DNA from: Arthrobacter mangrovi
GTDB taxonomy: Bacteria > Actinomycetota > Actinomycetes > Actinomycetales > Micrococcaceae
Direction: 5' to 3'
NCBI RefSeq assembly: GCF_026011795.1
Contig: NZ_BRVS01000018.1
Location: forward strand, 118,965-182,964
DNA length: 64,000 nucleotides
The stretch's first letter is position 1, and the number at the start of each line of letters is the position of its first letter. Under the pieces are notes generated by a model. The model saw only the letters and a list, made by a program, of their open reading frames with translations. It was not told the DNA's origin and ran no database searches. Shown piece by piece: positions 34,635 to 43,890 of the stretch. Both the position numbers and the translations under genes were made by a program.

Positions 34635-35069
34635 ATGACGACCGAACCCGAAGAAGTAATCGCCGCCGATTTCGACGTCACCGAGTGGGACCCCGAGCCC
34701 TACGAGATGGAGGGCTCCAATTCGGAACTGAGCAGGGTCCGGGTGACGAAGCTTTTTGACGGTTTGATCACAGGCACCAGCCGCGCAGAACTGCTGATGG
34801 CAGGGAATGGCCGCGGAGCAGGCTACGTGGGCTCGGAGGTTTTCACCGGTACCGTCGACGGCAGGTCCGGCTCCATGATCATCCAGCACTGGGGCCTCGC
34901 CGAGGGGGAAGTGGCGGTCAGCGACGGCCACATTATTCCCGGCTCCGGTACCGGGGAGCTGAAGGGGATTGTGGGCAAGGCGACCTACTCGCAGGACGCG
35001 GCCGGGCAGCACAGCCTCCAGCTGCGCATCTACTTCCGCACCGAGACGCCGACCGAGCTGCCCGGCTGA
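34635..35069 (+). CDS. DUF3224 family protein
   Basis: A 144-residue soluble protein of the DUF3224 family, which adopts a small beta-barrel related to allene oxide cyclase. Visible blocks are SRVRVTKLFDGLITGTS, GYVGSEVFTGTVDGRSGS and GTGELKGIVGKATYSQD. No catalytic role is established. It lies between mptB (72-nt gap) and the ABC permease gene and may not belong to the wall pathway. Confidence 0.85.
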   Translation: MTTEPEEVIAADFDVTEWDPEPYEMEGSNSELSRVRVTKLFDGLITGTSRAELLMAGNGRGAGYVGSEVFTGTVDGRSGSMIIQHWGLAEGEVAVSDGHIIPGSGTGELKGIVGKATYSQDAAGQHSLQLRIYFRTETPTELPG

Positions 35070-35122
35070 TCCTCTAAACTCAGTACGTTACAAACCGATT
35101 GCTGTAAGGAAACACACCTGGC

Positions 35123-35971
35123 ATGAGCCTTGTCGACTATGCGCACCGGAATCGACTCCACCGAGTCGGTGCCCGGCCGTCGCTGCCCCGCTACCTAGCC
35201 GATGCCTGGAGCCGCCGCGACTTCGCCATCGCCATGGCGAAGTACAAGATTGAAGCAGCGAACCAGCGCAACCGGCTGGGCATGCTGTGGATCTTCATCA
35301 AGCCCACGCTCAACGCCTTGATGTACGGCCTGATCTTCGGCGTCCTGCAGGGATCGAATCGTCCGGAGAACTTCCCGATGCACGTGGTGATCGGGGTGTT
35401 CCTGTTCGAGTTCTTTTCGACCTCGATGAACAACGGTGCCAAGTCGATCACCGGCAACGGGGCGCTGGTGCAGTCCCTGGCCTTCCCGAGGATCACCCTG
35501 CCGCTGTCTACCGTCATCCAGCAGCTGATGACCCTGGTTCCGATGCTCGGGGTCATGGTGGTCTACATCCTGATCCTGGGCGCACCGATCCGGGCGGAAT
35601 GGCTGCTGATGATCCCGCTGGTGGCGATCTTCACCGTGTTCAACCTTGGCGTGGCCCTGATCGGTGCGCGGTTGACCGTGCACATCCGCGACCTGACGCA
35701 GCTGCTGCCGCTCGTCACGAGGATCCTCTTCTACACCTCCGGCGTGCTCTTTGCCATTGACCGCATCCTGGCGCCCTACCCTTGGGCGGTGGCCCTCTTC
35801 GATTTCCACCCGCTGCACGAAGTGCTGTCAATCGCCCGCGGGCTGCTGATGCCGGGCGGGGAATTCAATCCGATCTACTGGCTGTATTTCTCGGTGTGGG
35901 CGCTCGCGGTCTTTGTCGCCGGGGTCCTGTTCTTCTGGGCAGCCGAGGAGCGCTATGGCCGAGTCGACTAA
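35123..35971 (+). CDS. ABC-2 type polysaccharide/teichoic acid exporter permease (Wzm/TagG-like)
   Basis: A 282-residue integral membrane protein with about six membrane segments and the ABC-2 polysaccharide exporter signature around LGMLWIFIKPTLNALMYGLI, the loop SLAFPRITLPLSTV and the C-terminal FDFHPLHEVLSIARG. It would move an undecaprenyl-linked glycan across the membrane with the ATPase encoded next. The 3' end overlaps that ATPase gene by 17 nt, and the pair heads a tightly packed series of glycosyltransferase genes. Start ATG 35123 is preceded by AAGGAAA at slightly long spacing. Confidence 0.9.
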   Translation: MSLVDYAHRNRLHRVGARPSLPRYLADAWSRRDFAIAMAKYKIEAANQRNRLGMLWIFIKPTLNALMYGLIFGVLQGSNRPENFPMHVVIGVFLFEFFSTSMNNGAKSITGNGALVQSLAFPRITLPLSTVIQQLMTLVPMLGVMVVYILILGAPIRAEWLLMIPLVAIFTVFNLGVALIGARLTVHIRDLTQLLPLVTRILFYTSGVLFAIDRILAPYPWAVALFDFHPLHEVLSIARGLLMPGGEFNPIYWLYFSVWALAVFVAGVLFFWAAEERYGRVD

Positions 35972-36743
35972 AACCGGAGAAGAAGTGCTCAACGAAACCG
36001 CAGCGGACGGGCGGAAGCCGGTCGTCGTCGTCGACAGCCTGCATGTGAAGTACCAGGTGCACGCGGGCGGACGCCCGGTCAAGGGCACCGGACGCGCGCT
36101 GCTCAATCGCGCGGGCCGCGGCATCAGGACAGTGCACGCGCTGAAGGGCGTGTCCTTCACGGCTTACGAAAACGAATCCATCGGCATCATCGGGTCCAAC
36201 GGCTCCGGCAAGTCCACTCTGATGCGTGCGCTGGTTGGACTGACTCCGCCGAGCGACGGCGCCGTCTACGCCTCGTCCCGGCCTAACCTGCTGGGCGTGG
36301 GCGCGGCCCTGATCCCCGACCTGTCGGGGGAGAAGAATATCCAGCTGGGCGGCCTTGCCCTGGGGTTCTCGAAGCAGGAGATCGGCCGCCTGCGCGACGA
36401 CATCGTCGAGTTCGCCGAGCTCGAGGACTTCATCGACCTTCCGATGCGCACCTATTCCTCCGGCATGCAGGCGCGGCTGAAGTTCGCCATCGCCGCCTCC
36501 AAGCAGCACGAGATCCTGATCGTGGACGAAGCCCTGGCCGTAGGCGACCAGCGGTTCCGCCAGCGCAGCGAAGCAAGGATCCGGGAGATCCGCGAGAACG
36601 CGGGCACCGTCTTCCTCGTCTCGCACTCCATGAAGTCCGTCCTCGATACCTGCAGCCGGGTGATCTGGATCAACAAGGGCGAACTCATGATGGACGGCGA
36701 TCCAAGGGAAGTCGTCGACGCGTACAAGGAAACCAAGAAGTAG
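35955..36743 (+). CDS. ABC polysaccharide exporter ATPase (Wzt/TagH-like, no substrate-binding C-domain)
   Basis: A 262-residue ATPase. Walker A GSNGSGKST, signature YSSGMQARL, Walker B HEILIVDEAL and switch VSHSMKSV are complete. An unusual N-terminal stretch before strand 1 (GGRPVKGTGRALLNRAGRG) is found in teichoic acid ATPases. It ends soon after the nucleotide-binding domain (KGELMMDGDP, VVDAYKE), so it lacks the carbohydrate-binding domain of O-antigen Wzt proteins and resembles TagH-type exporters. ATG 35955 has GGAG upstream. Confidence 0.92.
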   Translation: MAESTKTGEEVLNETAADGRKPVVVVDSLHVKYQVHAGGRPVKGTGRALLNRAGRGIRTVHALKGVSFTAYENESIGIIGSNGSGKSTLMRALVGLTPPSDGAVYASSRPNLLGVGAALIPDLSGEKNIQLGGLALGFSKQEIGRLRDDIVEFAELEDFIDLPMRTYSSGMQARLKFAIAASKQHEILIVDEALAVGDQRFRQRSEARIREIRENAGTVFLVSHSMKSVLDTCSRVIWINKGELMMDGDPREVVDAYKETKK

Positions 36744-37816
36744 TGCCCGACTCACCCACCCTGTCGCGCATCATCCAGCACCCCGGCGTCTCCTACGTCA
36801 TGCCGATCCTCAATGAGGCCGAGCACATTGAAGCCGCCGTGCGCAGCATCCTCGACCAGGACTACGCCGGCCGGAAGGAGATCGTGCTCGCCCTCGGGCC
36901 GTCGACCGATGCCACCAATGAGGTGGTCGCCCGGATGGCGGCGGAGGAGCCGCGGCTGCACACGGTTGACAACCCGACGGGCCGGACACCGGCCGGGCTG
37001 AACCTGGCCATCCGTGCCTCGCAGTATCCGGTGGTGGTCCGAGTCGACGCCCACACCGAACTGGAGCCCGGGTACACCGAGCGGGGAGTGGCCACCCTGC
37101 TGCGCACCGGAGCGGCGGACGTGGGCGGGCTGATGGACGCCCAGGGCAAGACGCCCTTCCAGCGGGCCGTCGCCACGGCGTACGTCTCGCCGCTGGGCCT
37201 CGGCGGCGCCGCCTACCACAGCGGCGCGCCGGAAGGTCCGGCGGAATCTGCCTACCTGGGCATTTTCCGGCGCGAGGCGCTCGACGCGGTCGGCCACTTC
37301 GAGGAGAGTCTCTGGCGCGGCCAGGACTGGGACATGTGCCTCAGGCTCCGGAAGGCGGGCTACGCCGTGTGGTTCGATCCGGAGCTGAAGGTCAGGTACT
37401 GGCCGCGTGCCACCTGGACCAAGATGGTCCGGCAGTTCTATGCAGCCGGGATCTGGCGCGCCGAGCTGGCACGGCGCCACAAGGAAGGCAAGTCCGTCCG
37501 CCACTTCCTGCCGCCGCTGCTCGTCATCGGGCTGGCCGTAGGACTGGCCGCGGACGTCCTGCTGGCCGCCGGTGCCACCGCGGCCTGGCCCGCATGGCTT
37601 GCTGTGCTGCTCCTGCTGGCGGGCCTGGTCCCCGTGCTGTACGTGCTCGGGACCGTCTATGCGGCCGTGACCATCAAGGCGGACCTCACCCTTTCCGAAC
37701 GGCTCCGGCTGCTGGCCGTCCTGCCCGGAATCCACGTCAGCTGGGGGCTGGGGTACCTGCGGGGCCGGATCTTCGGCGCGCACGGCACGGTGGACACGAG
37801 CAGGAGGAAATCATGA
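36743..37816 (+). CDS. Glycosyltransferase family 2 with C-terminal membrane segments
   Basis: GT-A glycosyltransferase of 357 residues. The N-terminal fold starts SYVMPILNEAEHIEAAV; the acidic metal motif is VVRVDAHTE; the acceptor-side motif is LWRGQDWDMCLRLRKAGY. Residues about 250-345 contain two or three hydrophobic segments, similar to ExoA-type enzymes that act on lipid-linked sugars. The GTG start overlaps the ATPase stop by 1 nt. The sugar cannot be read from the sequence. Neighbours suggest a role in building the exported polymer. Confidence 0.85.
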   Translation: MPDSPTLSRIIQHPGVSYVMPILNEAEHIEAAVRSILDQDYAGRKEIVLALGPSTDATNEVVARMAAEEPRLHTVDNPTGRTPAGLNLAIRASQYPVVVRVDAHTELEPGYTERGVATLLRTGAADVGGLMDAQGKTPFQRAVATAYVSPLGLGGAAYHSGAPEGPAESAYLGIFRREALDAVGHFEESLWRGQDWDMCLRLRKAGYAVWFDPELKVRYWPRATWTKMVRQFYAAGIWRAELARRHKEGKSVRHFLPPLLVIGLAVGLAADVLLAAGATAAWPAWLAVLLLLAGLVPVLYVLGTVYAAVTIKADLTLSERLRLLAVLPGIHVSWGLGYLRGRIFGAHGTVDTSRRKS

Positions 37817-38637
37817 GCGGCCCGACCCGTCCGGCCCGCCCGACGCTGGAGCAGCTGCGCGAAGTGGCGCAGCCTCCGGAAGTGCGCAGCCGCAAGAACG
37901 CCGAGCACTGGACCGCGGAGCTCTACCTGCGCCACATCTCGATCTACCTGACCAGCGTCCTGGTCCGCACCGGCATTTCCGCCAACGGCGTCACCGGCCT
38001 GATGATCCTCTCCGGCTGGGCCATCTCGGCCGCACTGCTGATCCCCGGCATCTGGGGCCCGCTGCTGGCGGTCTTTTTCTCCCAGCTTCAGCTCTACTTT
38101 GACTGCAGTGACGGCGAGGTGGCGCGGTGGCGGGGGACACAGAGCCCGAAGGGGATCTTCCTCGACAAGATCGGCCACTACACCACCGAGGGGCTGATTC
38201 CGCTGGCGCTGGCCCTGCGGATCGTCCTGGACCTCGGCCTGCTCAATGCGGATCCGGCGGCCGCATACCTGCACCTGTTCCTCGGCGCCGTGCTGGCGCT
38301 GCTGATTGTGCTCAACAAAGCGCAGAACGAGATGGTCCACGCATCGCGCGCCCTGGCAGGATTGGGAAAACTGCCGGACACGGCCGAGGCGAAGGCGGTT
38401 CCGTCCGCCTCGTTCGTGGGCAGGCTGCGCCGCCTCGCCCGCTTCCTGCCCTTCCACCGCGTCCTGCACTCCGTCGAAATGAGCCTGCTGATCCTCGCTG
38501 CCGCGATCGTTTCGCTCGTGGCGGGCCAGGCCGAACTCGGCGAGCGGTGGCTGCTGTACGTCCTCGTGCCCGGCGTCCTGTTCGTAAACCTCGGCCATTT
38601 CGTGGCCATTATGGCCTCGCCCAGGCTGCGGAAGTGA
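37813..38637 (+). CDS. CDP-alcohol phosphotransferase family protein with altered signature
   Basis: A 274-residue membrane protein with the CDP-alcohol phosphotransferase motif between membrane segments: Asp97, Asp100-Gly101, Ala104-Arg105, Gly114, Asp118. The fourth aspartate of the classic motif (normally the base) is His122 (LDKIGHY). The rest of the metal site is intact. Such enzymes transfer a phospho-alcohol from CDP-alcohol to an acceptor. Here it may prime or link a polyol-phosphate chain rather than make phospholipid, which I infer from its position among wall genes. AGGAGG precedes the ATG, which overlaps the previous gene by 4 nt. Confidence 0.82.
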   Translation: MSGPTRPARPTLEQLREVAQPPEVRSRKNAEHWTAELYLRHISIYLTSVLVRTGISANGVTGLMILSGWAISAALLIPGIWGPLLAVFFSQLQLYFDCSDGEVARWRGTQSPKGIFLDKIGHYTTEGLIPLALALRIVLDLGLLNADPAAAYLHLFLGAVLALLIVLNKAQNEMVHASRALAGLGKLPDTAEAKAVPSASFVGRLRRLARFLPFHRVLHSVEMSLLILAAAIVSLVAGQAELGERWLLYVLVPGVLFVNLGHFVAIMASPRLRK

Positions 38638-38649
38638 GGCGGCAGCATC

Positions 38650-39573
38650 ATGGCTGACACAGCGGAAAGCACGACGGCGGAAGGCGCCTCGCGGACGAAG
38701 GCGACGTTCGGCGTCGTTATCCTCACGCAGGGCACGCGCCCGGAGGACCTGCAGCGGGGGTTCCGGTCGCTGCAGGCGCAGCGCGGGGTCGAGCTCGACG
38801 TCGTCGTCGTTGGCAATGGCTGGCGGCCCGAGGGCCTGCCGGACGGCTTCAAGGCACTGCATCTCGAGGAGAACCTTGGCATCCCGGCCGGCCGCAACGC
38901 CGGCGTGCCCGCAGTCTCCGGCGAGTTCCTGTTCTTCCTGGACGACGACGCGTGGCTGCCGGAGGAAGACTTCCTCGCCTCGTGCGCACGACTGTTCCGC
39001 GAGCACCCGGACATTGGCATGATCCAGCCCCGGATCGAGGACCCGGCGGACCCGGACGCGCCGCAGCGCTGGATTCCCCGGCTGCGCAAGGGCGACAACC
39101 ACGATTCCAGCAACGTCTTCTCGGTGGTCGAAATGGCCATCGCCATGCGCCGCGATGTCTTCGAGAAGACGGGCGGCTGGCCGTCGAGCTTCTGGTACGC
39201 GCACGAGGGTATTGAATTCGCATGGCGTGTCTGGGATACGGGCTTCCGGACCTGGTATGCCGGCGGGCTGCGGGCCGGGCACCCGGTGATCGACCCCCGG
39301 CGGCACGAGGAATTCTTCCGCCTCAATGCACGCAACCGAGTCTGGCTGGCCCGCCGCAACCTGCACTGGCCGTTCAGCTGGGCCTACGTCGGCTCCTGGA
39401 CGCTCGTCCAGCTCGCGCGTTCGCGCCGGCACCCGCAGCAGCTCAAGCCCTGGTTCGCTGGTTGGCGCTCGGGCTGGACGCAGGACCCGTGGGCCCCCGG
39501 AGAGGCCAGGCGGAAACTCAAATGGTCGACCATCGTCAGGATGGGTGCCGCCGGCCGCTGGCCCGTGGTCTGA
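38650..39573 (+). CDS. Glycosyltransferase family 2
   Basis: A 307-residue soluble GT-A enzyme. Features: FGVVILTQGTRPEDL, the acceptor/nucleotide block LGIPAGRNAGV, metal motif FFLDDDAWLP and a later GIEFAWRVWDTGF. The region RRHEEFFRLNARNRVWLARR is typical of rhamnosyl- or galactofuranosyl-type GT2 proteins, but the donor is not determined. It follows the CDP-alcohol phosphotransferase gene by 12 nt and belongs to the same operon. Confidence 0.85.
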   Translation: MADTAESTTAEGASRTKATFGVVILTQGTRPEDLQRGFRSLQAQRGVELDVVVVGNGWRPEGLPDGFKALHLEENLGIPAGRNAGVPAVSGEFLFFLDDDAWLPEEDFLASCARLFREHPDIGMIQPRIEDPADPDAPQRWIPRLRKGDNHDSSNVFSVVEMAIAMRRDVFEKTGGWPSSFWYAHEGIEFAWRVWDTGFRTWYAGGLRAGHPVIDPRRHEEFFRLNARNRVWLARRNLHWPFSWAYVGSWTLVQLARSRRHPQQLKPWFAGWRSGWTQDPWAPGEARRKLKWSTIVRMGAAGRWPVV

Positions 39574-39666
39574 GCCCGCCCGCCTGTCCTGCGCCGGCCT
39601 CCCGCTGAACTGCCCTAGACTGAACAAGAGGTAAATTCCAGCTGAAGAAAAGGTCTGTGGTAGCAC

Positions 39667-40128
39667 GTGGGCAAGACGGTCCTCACTTACGGAACATTCG
39701 ACCTGTTCCACATCGGACACCTGAACATCCTGAAGCGGCTGAGCTCCCTGGGGGACCGGCTGATCGTCGGAGTATCCACGGACGAGTTCAACGCACTCAA
39801 GGGCAAGAAACCCGTTGTCCCCTTCGACCAGCGGATCGAGATCGTGCGGTCCATCCGCTATGTCGACGAAGCCATCCCGGAAGACCGGTGGGAGCAAAAG
39901 CGCGAAGACATCGCCAAGTACGGGGTGGATGTCTTCGGGATCGGCGAGGACTGGAAGGGGAAGTTCGACGACCTGGGCGACAGCGTCGAGGTCGTCTACC
40001 TGCCCCGGACCTCCGGCATCTCCACGACGGAAATGAAGCGGGTGCTCAGCGCGTTCGACGAGCGGCACGTCGAGGAGCTCAAGCGGACCCTGGACAGCAT
40101 CAGCCAGATCGTCAAGGAGCTTAGCTGA
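39667..40128 (+). CDS. tagD: Glycerol-3-phosphate cytidylyltransferase (TagD-like)
   Basis: Makes CDP-glycerol (or a related CDP-alcohol) from CTP and the polyol phosphate. The nucleotidyltransferase motif HxGH is His15-His18 in GTFDLFHIGHLN; the second motif is RTSGISTT; RIEIVRSIRYVDEAIP lies between. At 153 residues it is slightly longer than Bacillus TagD. This supports CDP-glycerol-type precursors being used by the TagF-like enzymes further along the locus. GTG start with a weak ribosome-binding site; 8-bp tail overlap with the convergent acyltransferase gene. Confidence 0.9.
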   Translation: MGKTVLTYGTFDLFHIGHLNILKRLSSLGDRLIVGVSTDEFNALKGKKPVVPFDQRIEIVRSIRYVDEAIPEDRWEQKREDIAKYGVDVFGIGEDWKGKFDDLGDSVEVVYLPRTSGISTTEMKRVLSAFDERHVEELKRTLDSISQIVKELS

Positions 40129-41182
40129 CCTTCCCGGGCGCCGGCGGGAACAAGGTCCGGGGCTCCACGACGACGGCCGTCAACATCCTGACAGGCTTCC
40201 AGCTGGCCACGATGCAGAATGCGAGCGAGCCTGCCATAAAGGCCGCCGTGCGCAGGGTAGGCTGACCGGCGTCGACCAGGGCGGTGGAACCCACCACGGT
40301 CAGCAGCGGAAGATGCAGCAGGTACGGGTACATGGTATGGCGCCCGGCTTCGGCGACGGACGACCCCAGCCGGGACGGGGCGTTAGGCCGGCCCGGCAGG
40401 GCCAGCATGAATGCCGCCGCCATGAGGGTGCCGGCGGCCAGCGCCAGCAGGCGCCAGCCGGTCCCCTCGAGCGCCGACATTTTCATCGCTTCGTAGCCCA
40501 CGTTCCCCAGGAACGGCTCGCGGTTGAAGTTTCCGCCCAGCAGCACGGTCAGCACGCCGCCCGCCGCCAGTACGGCGACGCCGCCGATGCGGAACCGGAG
40601 ATCACTGCGCCATTCGGAAATCCTGTCCACCAGCCAGGGGCCCAGCAGGAACATCGGCAGGAAATACAGGATGCGGGACAGCGACAGGAACCCGTCGATG
40701 TTCGAGCTGAAGCCCGCCGCCACGGCCAGCAGGACCGCGATCGGAACGGCGAAGCGCAGTCCCCGGAACCACGGCCCGATCAGGCGCCAGCCGGCCAGTG
40801 CCACCAGGAACCACAGCCCGAAGGTCTGGAAGGTGAAGGACCAGCTGGGGTTGTCATCCTCGAAGACGTAGTTGAAGCCGAAGGCGATCAGCTGGAACAG
40901 GACGTACGGCACGAGCAGCTGCCAGAAGATCTTGGTCAGCCCGGTCCCGTCGGCCTGGGCGCGGCGGGCACCCCAGCCGGCGAGCATCACGAAGACCGGA
41001 ATGTGGAAGATGTAGACGTAATTCGACACCACCAGGGCCAGGCCGCTGCTCCCGCGCAGCATGCCGACCGCGTGCCCGGCCACGACCAGGACGATCGCGG
41101 CCCAGCGTGCCTGGTCGATCCACGTCTGGCGGACGCGGGCCTGGGCAGGCGCCCCGCTGTCCGGCTGCACCCGGGCCGTCAC
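40121..41182 (-). CDS. Acyltransferase 3 family membrane protein
   Basis: A 353-residue membrane protein with about ten segments. The N-terminal motif WIDQARWAAIVLVVAGHAVG contains the catalytic-type His; YIFHIPVFVMLAGWGA follows, as in OafA/Fuc O-acetyltransferases. No extracytoplasmic SGNH domain is present. It would acylate a sugar or polyol of the wall polymer on the outer side. GTG 41182 is preferred because it overlaps the upstream stop by 4 nt (GTGA); a longer in-frame start (41227) would lie deeper in the neighbouring gene. Confidence 0.85.
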   Translation of the reverse strand: MTARVQPDSGAPAQARVRQTWIDQARWAAIVLVVAGHAVGMLRGSSGLALVVSNYVYIFHIPVFVMLAGWGARRAQADGTGLTKIFWQLLVPYVLFQLIAFGFNYVFEDDNPSWSFTFQTFGLWFLVALAGWRLIGPWFRGLRFAVPIAVLLAVAAGFSSNIDGFLSLSRILYFLPMFLLGPWLVDRISEWRSDLRFRIGGVAVLAAGGVLTVLLGGNFNREPFLGNVGYEAMKMSALEGTGWRLLALAAGTLMAAAFMLALPGRPNAPSRLGSSVAEAGRHTMYPYLLHLPLLTVVGSTALVDAGQPTLRTAAFMAGSLAFCIVASWKPVRMLTAVVVEPRTLFPPAPGKVS

Positions 41183-43734
41183 AGGCGGCGCCACTCCTCG
41201 GCGAACGGGGCGTACCCCGAGCTCCACGGTTTCCGTCCGTCCCGCCAGTTGACGAGCCTGGCCTCATGCCCGTCGCCAAGCAGCGGCGAATAATTCCACG
41301 CCGGATCCAGCGGGGACCGCGCGGCTCCAAGGACGGCGTTCAGCGCCTCGCCGAAGTCCATCTTGTAGTTGACCAGGAGGCCGACGACGCTCCGGGCGAC
41401 GCCTGCGGAACGCGCGGCTTCCAGGTCCATGACCAGGACCGATGCGTCGAACACGCGGAAATCGAACGGGTGCAGGGCGTGGCTCACTGCCACCATTTCC
41501 ATCGCCTTCGCGTGGTTCGCGCGGTGTCGGATGGAAATAGACCGGAGCAGCCGGAAGCCGCTCTGGTAACCCTTGCGGTGCTCATCGCGTGCTGCGACGA
41601 CCTGTCCGCCGAGTTCCGTTCGCAGCAGGTCGGCGATATCGGCCCGCAGCATTACGGCGTCGTTGATGTAGACCGCGCGGCTGCTTCCGGCCAGGATCTC
41701 CGGGACCAGGGCCAGCAGCACGTTCCGTCGCTGCTGCGCGGACACCGGGCCGAACCCGCCGCTGAGTTCCTTGCCGGACAGCCACTGCACGCTGAGCGAG
41801 GGCGACGGCAGCCTCAGGTTGTTTTTCACGTCCTGCGGGATGTCGTGATCCGGTACCCAAAGCCTGACTTCGGCCGTGGTTGCGGCTGCGATGGAGTTGA
41901 CCAGCCGCTGCAGGTGCTCGGCTCTTCCGGGCCGCAAATCGACGACGACGTCGACGGCCTTGCCGTCCGAGGAGAGGGCGCTGCGGGCCATGCCGCTGAT
42001 GTCCTCGGCGGTCGGTTCAACCGCAGGCTTCATGGCCAGGAAGCGGTCTGCTTCGGCCATCGCTGGTGCACAAACCTCCGCCCATTTGGCATACACGACG
42101 TCCTCGGAGGCACCGCCTGCAATCAGGGGAACGACCGCGGCGAGTTTGTCCAGGATACCCTGCCGGATCTTGTCGAAATCCTGCGGCGTAGTGCCGATTA
42201 GCCCGCCGAAGCGGACATCGGACGGGTTCTTGGGATGGAAATCGACGTCGCAGCCGACGGACCGGGCTGGAAGGAAACAGTGCAGCCGGGAAGTCGAAAT
42301 GTTCCGGTAGCGCTCGTGGTAATTGCCGACCCACTCGACGGCGGTGCCAAGCTTGTCGGTGAACGACATTTCGCGCATGTTTCTCTGCGTCTGCAGCAGG
42401 ATATCGCCTTCGCCGGTCTTGGGGGCATCCACGAACGCCGTTGCCGTGCGGTCGTCGCTGCCCTCGCGGCGGAAGACGGTGTCCACCGTGGTCGTCATGC
42501 AGCCCGAGAAGAAGGCAGGCACGCCTGCTGCCCGCAGCAGCGCCACGGTCTGCCAGTCCCGGCAACCGACCGGGCCGTATGCCTTCAGGTAATCGATTGC
42601 CTCGGGCGTCAGCATGTCCGGCTTATTGACGTGGAACGAGATAAAGATCGGCCGGATGTTGGCGTGGAACGGGAAGTTGAACGTCTGGCCGAAGGTATGG
42701 TGCATGTACCACCCGAAGGCGAAGGCCCAAGTGTTCTCGGGGATATCCTGCAGCGTGCTGGCATCCCGGAACGTCTCGACGACGCCCACAGTTGCCTTCG
42801 CGCTATCGAGCCGGCGCTCGTCCTTGACGCGGGAACGGGCGCCCTCCAGGAACTGTACGAGGTCAGGATCGCCGGCGAACTCGAGGTTGCTGTGCCGGAC
42901 CAGGTGTCCGATGGAGGACAGGGTCTGGATGTAATCGCCGACGTTCCTCGACCACGCGTCCGGCTGCTGGTAGCTGAGCAGGCCGAAGTTCACGGCAGCC
43001 TGCGGCTTCTCCAGCGGTCTCCGGCGCGAGCCTTCCGGGAACCAGGTCTGAAGGCGTTCCAGTTCACGGCGCTGCAGACGTGTCAGGGAGTGCAGCGGCC
43101 TGCCCAGTCCGTGGAGGGTCAGGAGCCTCGCCGCATCCAACCGGTTTCTCGCGAAAGCCACGCCGGCAACGGACAGCACGGCAGCCGCCGGCCACTCTTC
43201 GTGCCCCTGGTTGGCCAGGAGCCGCTCAAGGGTTTCGGAGGCCTCGTCAGGCGCCTCGCCGAACGCTGCCGCAAAGTATTCCGCCGGGCACAGGTTGAGG
43301 ATGCGGTCATCATCGATGTCGCGGAACTCGCGCCAGGCCAGGTCCGTGCCGGAGATCACCAGCAGGGCCATGCCCCGCAGGCTCCTTACGATATTGACCG
43401 GAGAACCGGATGCGCGCAGGCTGTGGCCGGCGGAGAGCACGGTCTGGGCCTCCCCGGCGGCGATGGCCGAACGTGCTTCGCGGATAATCGTAGGGGCCAA
43501 TGAGCCGCCGCCGGCGACAATCTCGATGATTGACGGAGCGGCAGGCTCCCGTTCGGCGGACACGGCAGGGACGCTGGCGGCAGGAACGCGGGCCGGTTTG
43601 CGCGGGGCGATGGTTTCGCCGGCAATGCCGGCCACCGTGGGGAGGACCGCCTTGGCCACGGGTTTGAGGGATTTCCGTAGGCTGCGCTTCCCCTCTCGCA
43701 ACGTACGGCCGGGCAGGGCAAAAAGATCAGTCAA
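41179..43734 (-). CDS. Two-domain protein: polysaccharide pyruvyl transferase-like plus GT8-like domain
   Basis: About 851 residues. After a helical, Ala-rich N-terminus, residues about 245-545 resemble polysaccharide pyruvyl transferases: VNFGLLSYQQPDAWSRNVGDY, PIFISFHVNKPDML, GPVGCRDWQTVALLRAAGVPAFFSGCMT, TSRLHCFLPA. Residues about 593-830 look like a GT8-type fold: VDVVVDLRPGRAEHL, AVYINDAVMLRADIADLL (where active GT8 enzymes have a DxD), VFDASVLVMDLEA, NYKMDFGEALNAVL. The fusion suggests coupled sugar addition and pyruvylation, but the altered metal motif leaves GT activity open. A TTG with AAGGA at 7 nt gives start 43734; ATG 43767 is the alternative. Confidence 0.72.
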   Translation of the reverse strand: MTDLFALPGRTLREGKRSLRKSLKPVAKAVLPTVAGIAGETIAPRKPARVPAASVPAVSAEREPAAPSIIEIVAGGGSLAPTIIREARSAIAAGEAQTVLSAGHSLRASGSPVNIVRSLRGMALLVISGTDLAWREFRDIDDDRILNLCPAEYFAAAFGEAPDEASETLERLLANQGHEEWPAAAVLSVAGVAFARNRLDAARLLTLHGLGRPLHSLTRLQRRELERLQTWFPEGSRRRPLEKPQAAVNFGLLSYQQPDAWSRNVGDYIQTLSSIGHLVRHSNLEFAGDPDLVQFLEGARSRVKDERRLDSAKATVGVVETFRDASTLQDIPENTWAFAFGWYMHHTFGQTFNFPFHANIRPIFISFHVNKPDMLTPEAIDYLKAYGPVGCRDWQTVALLRAAGVPAFFSGCMTTTVDTVFRREGSDDRTATAFVDAPKTGEGDILLQTQRNMREMSFTDKLGTAVEWVGNYHERYRNISTSRLHCFLPARSVGCDVDFHPKNPSDVRFGGLIGTTPQDFDKIRQGILDKLAAVVPLIAGGASEDVVYAKWAEVCAPAMAEADRFLAMKPAVEPTAEDISGMARSALSSDGKAVDVVVDLRPGRAEHLQRLVNSIAAATTAEVRLWVPDHDIPQDVKNNLRLPSPSLSVQWLSGKELSGGFGPVSAQQRRNVLLALVPEILAGSSRAVYINDAVMLRADIADLLRTELGGQVVAARDEHRKGYQSGFRLLRSISIRHRANHAKAMEMVAVSHALHPFDFRVFDASVLVMDLEAARSAGVARSVVGLLVNYKMDFGEALNAVLGAARSPLDPAWNYSPLLGDGHEARLVNWRDGRKPWSSGYAPFAEEWRRL

Positions 43735-43890
43735 GTTGTGGTCCTTGCGACGGGTTGGGGGAAACATCAGGTGACATCTTACTGAACCCGCGATGCTGCC
43801 GTCCCAACGGCACAATGAATCGGCCGTGACGATAGGGTTGGTGCCTAACCGCGTGTGCGGAACTTCATTTATCGACCATGGGGAGAAACT

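Noticed and set aside
32880..35012. A 710-codon minus-strand frame opposite mptB and the DUF3224 gene
   Set aside because: Antisense to two genes with family motifs; rich in Arg, Gln, His and Pro as expected for a shadow frame.
37657..40068. An 803-codon minus-strand frame across the glycosyltransferase genes
   Set aside because: It spans four well-supported plus-strand genes with clear motifs and has no recognisable domain or ribosome-binding site of its own.
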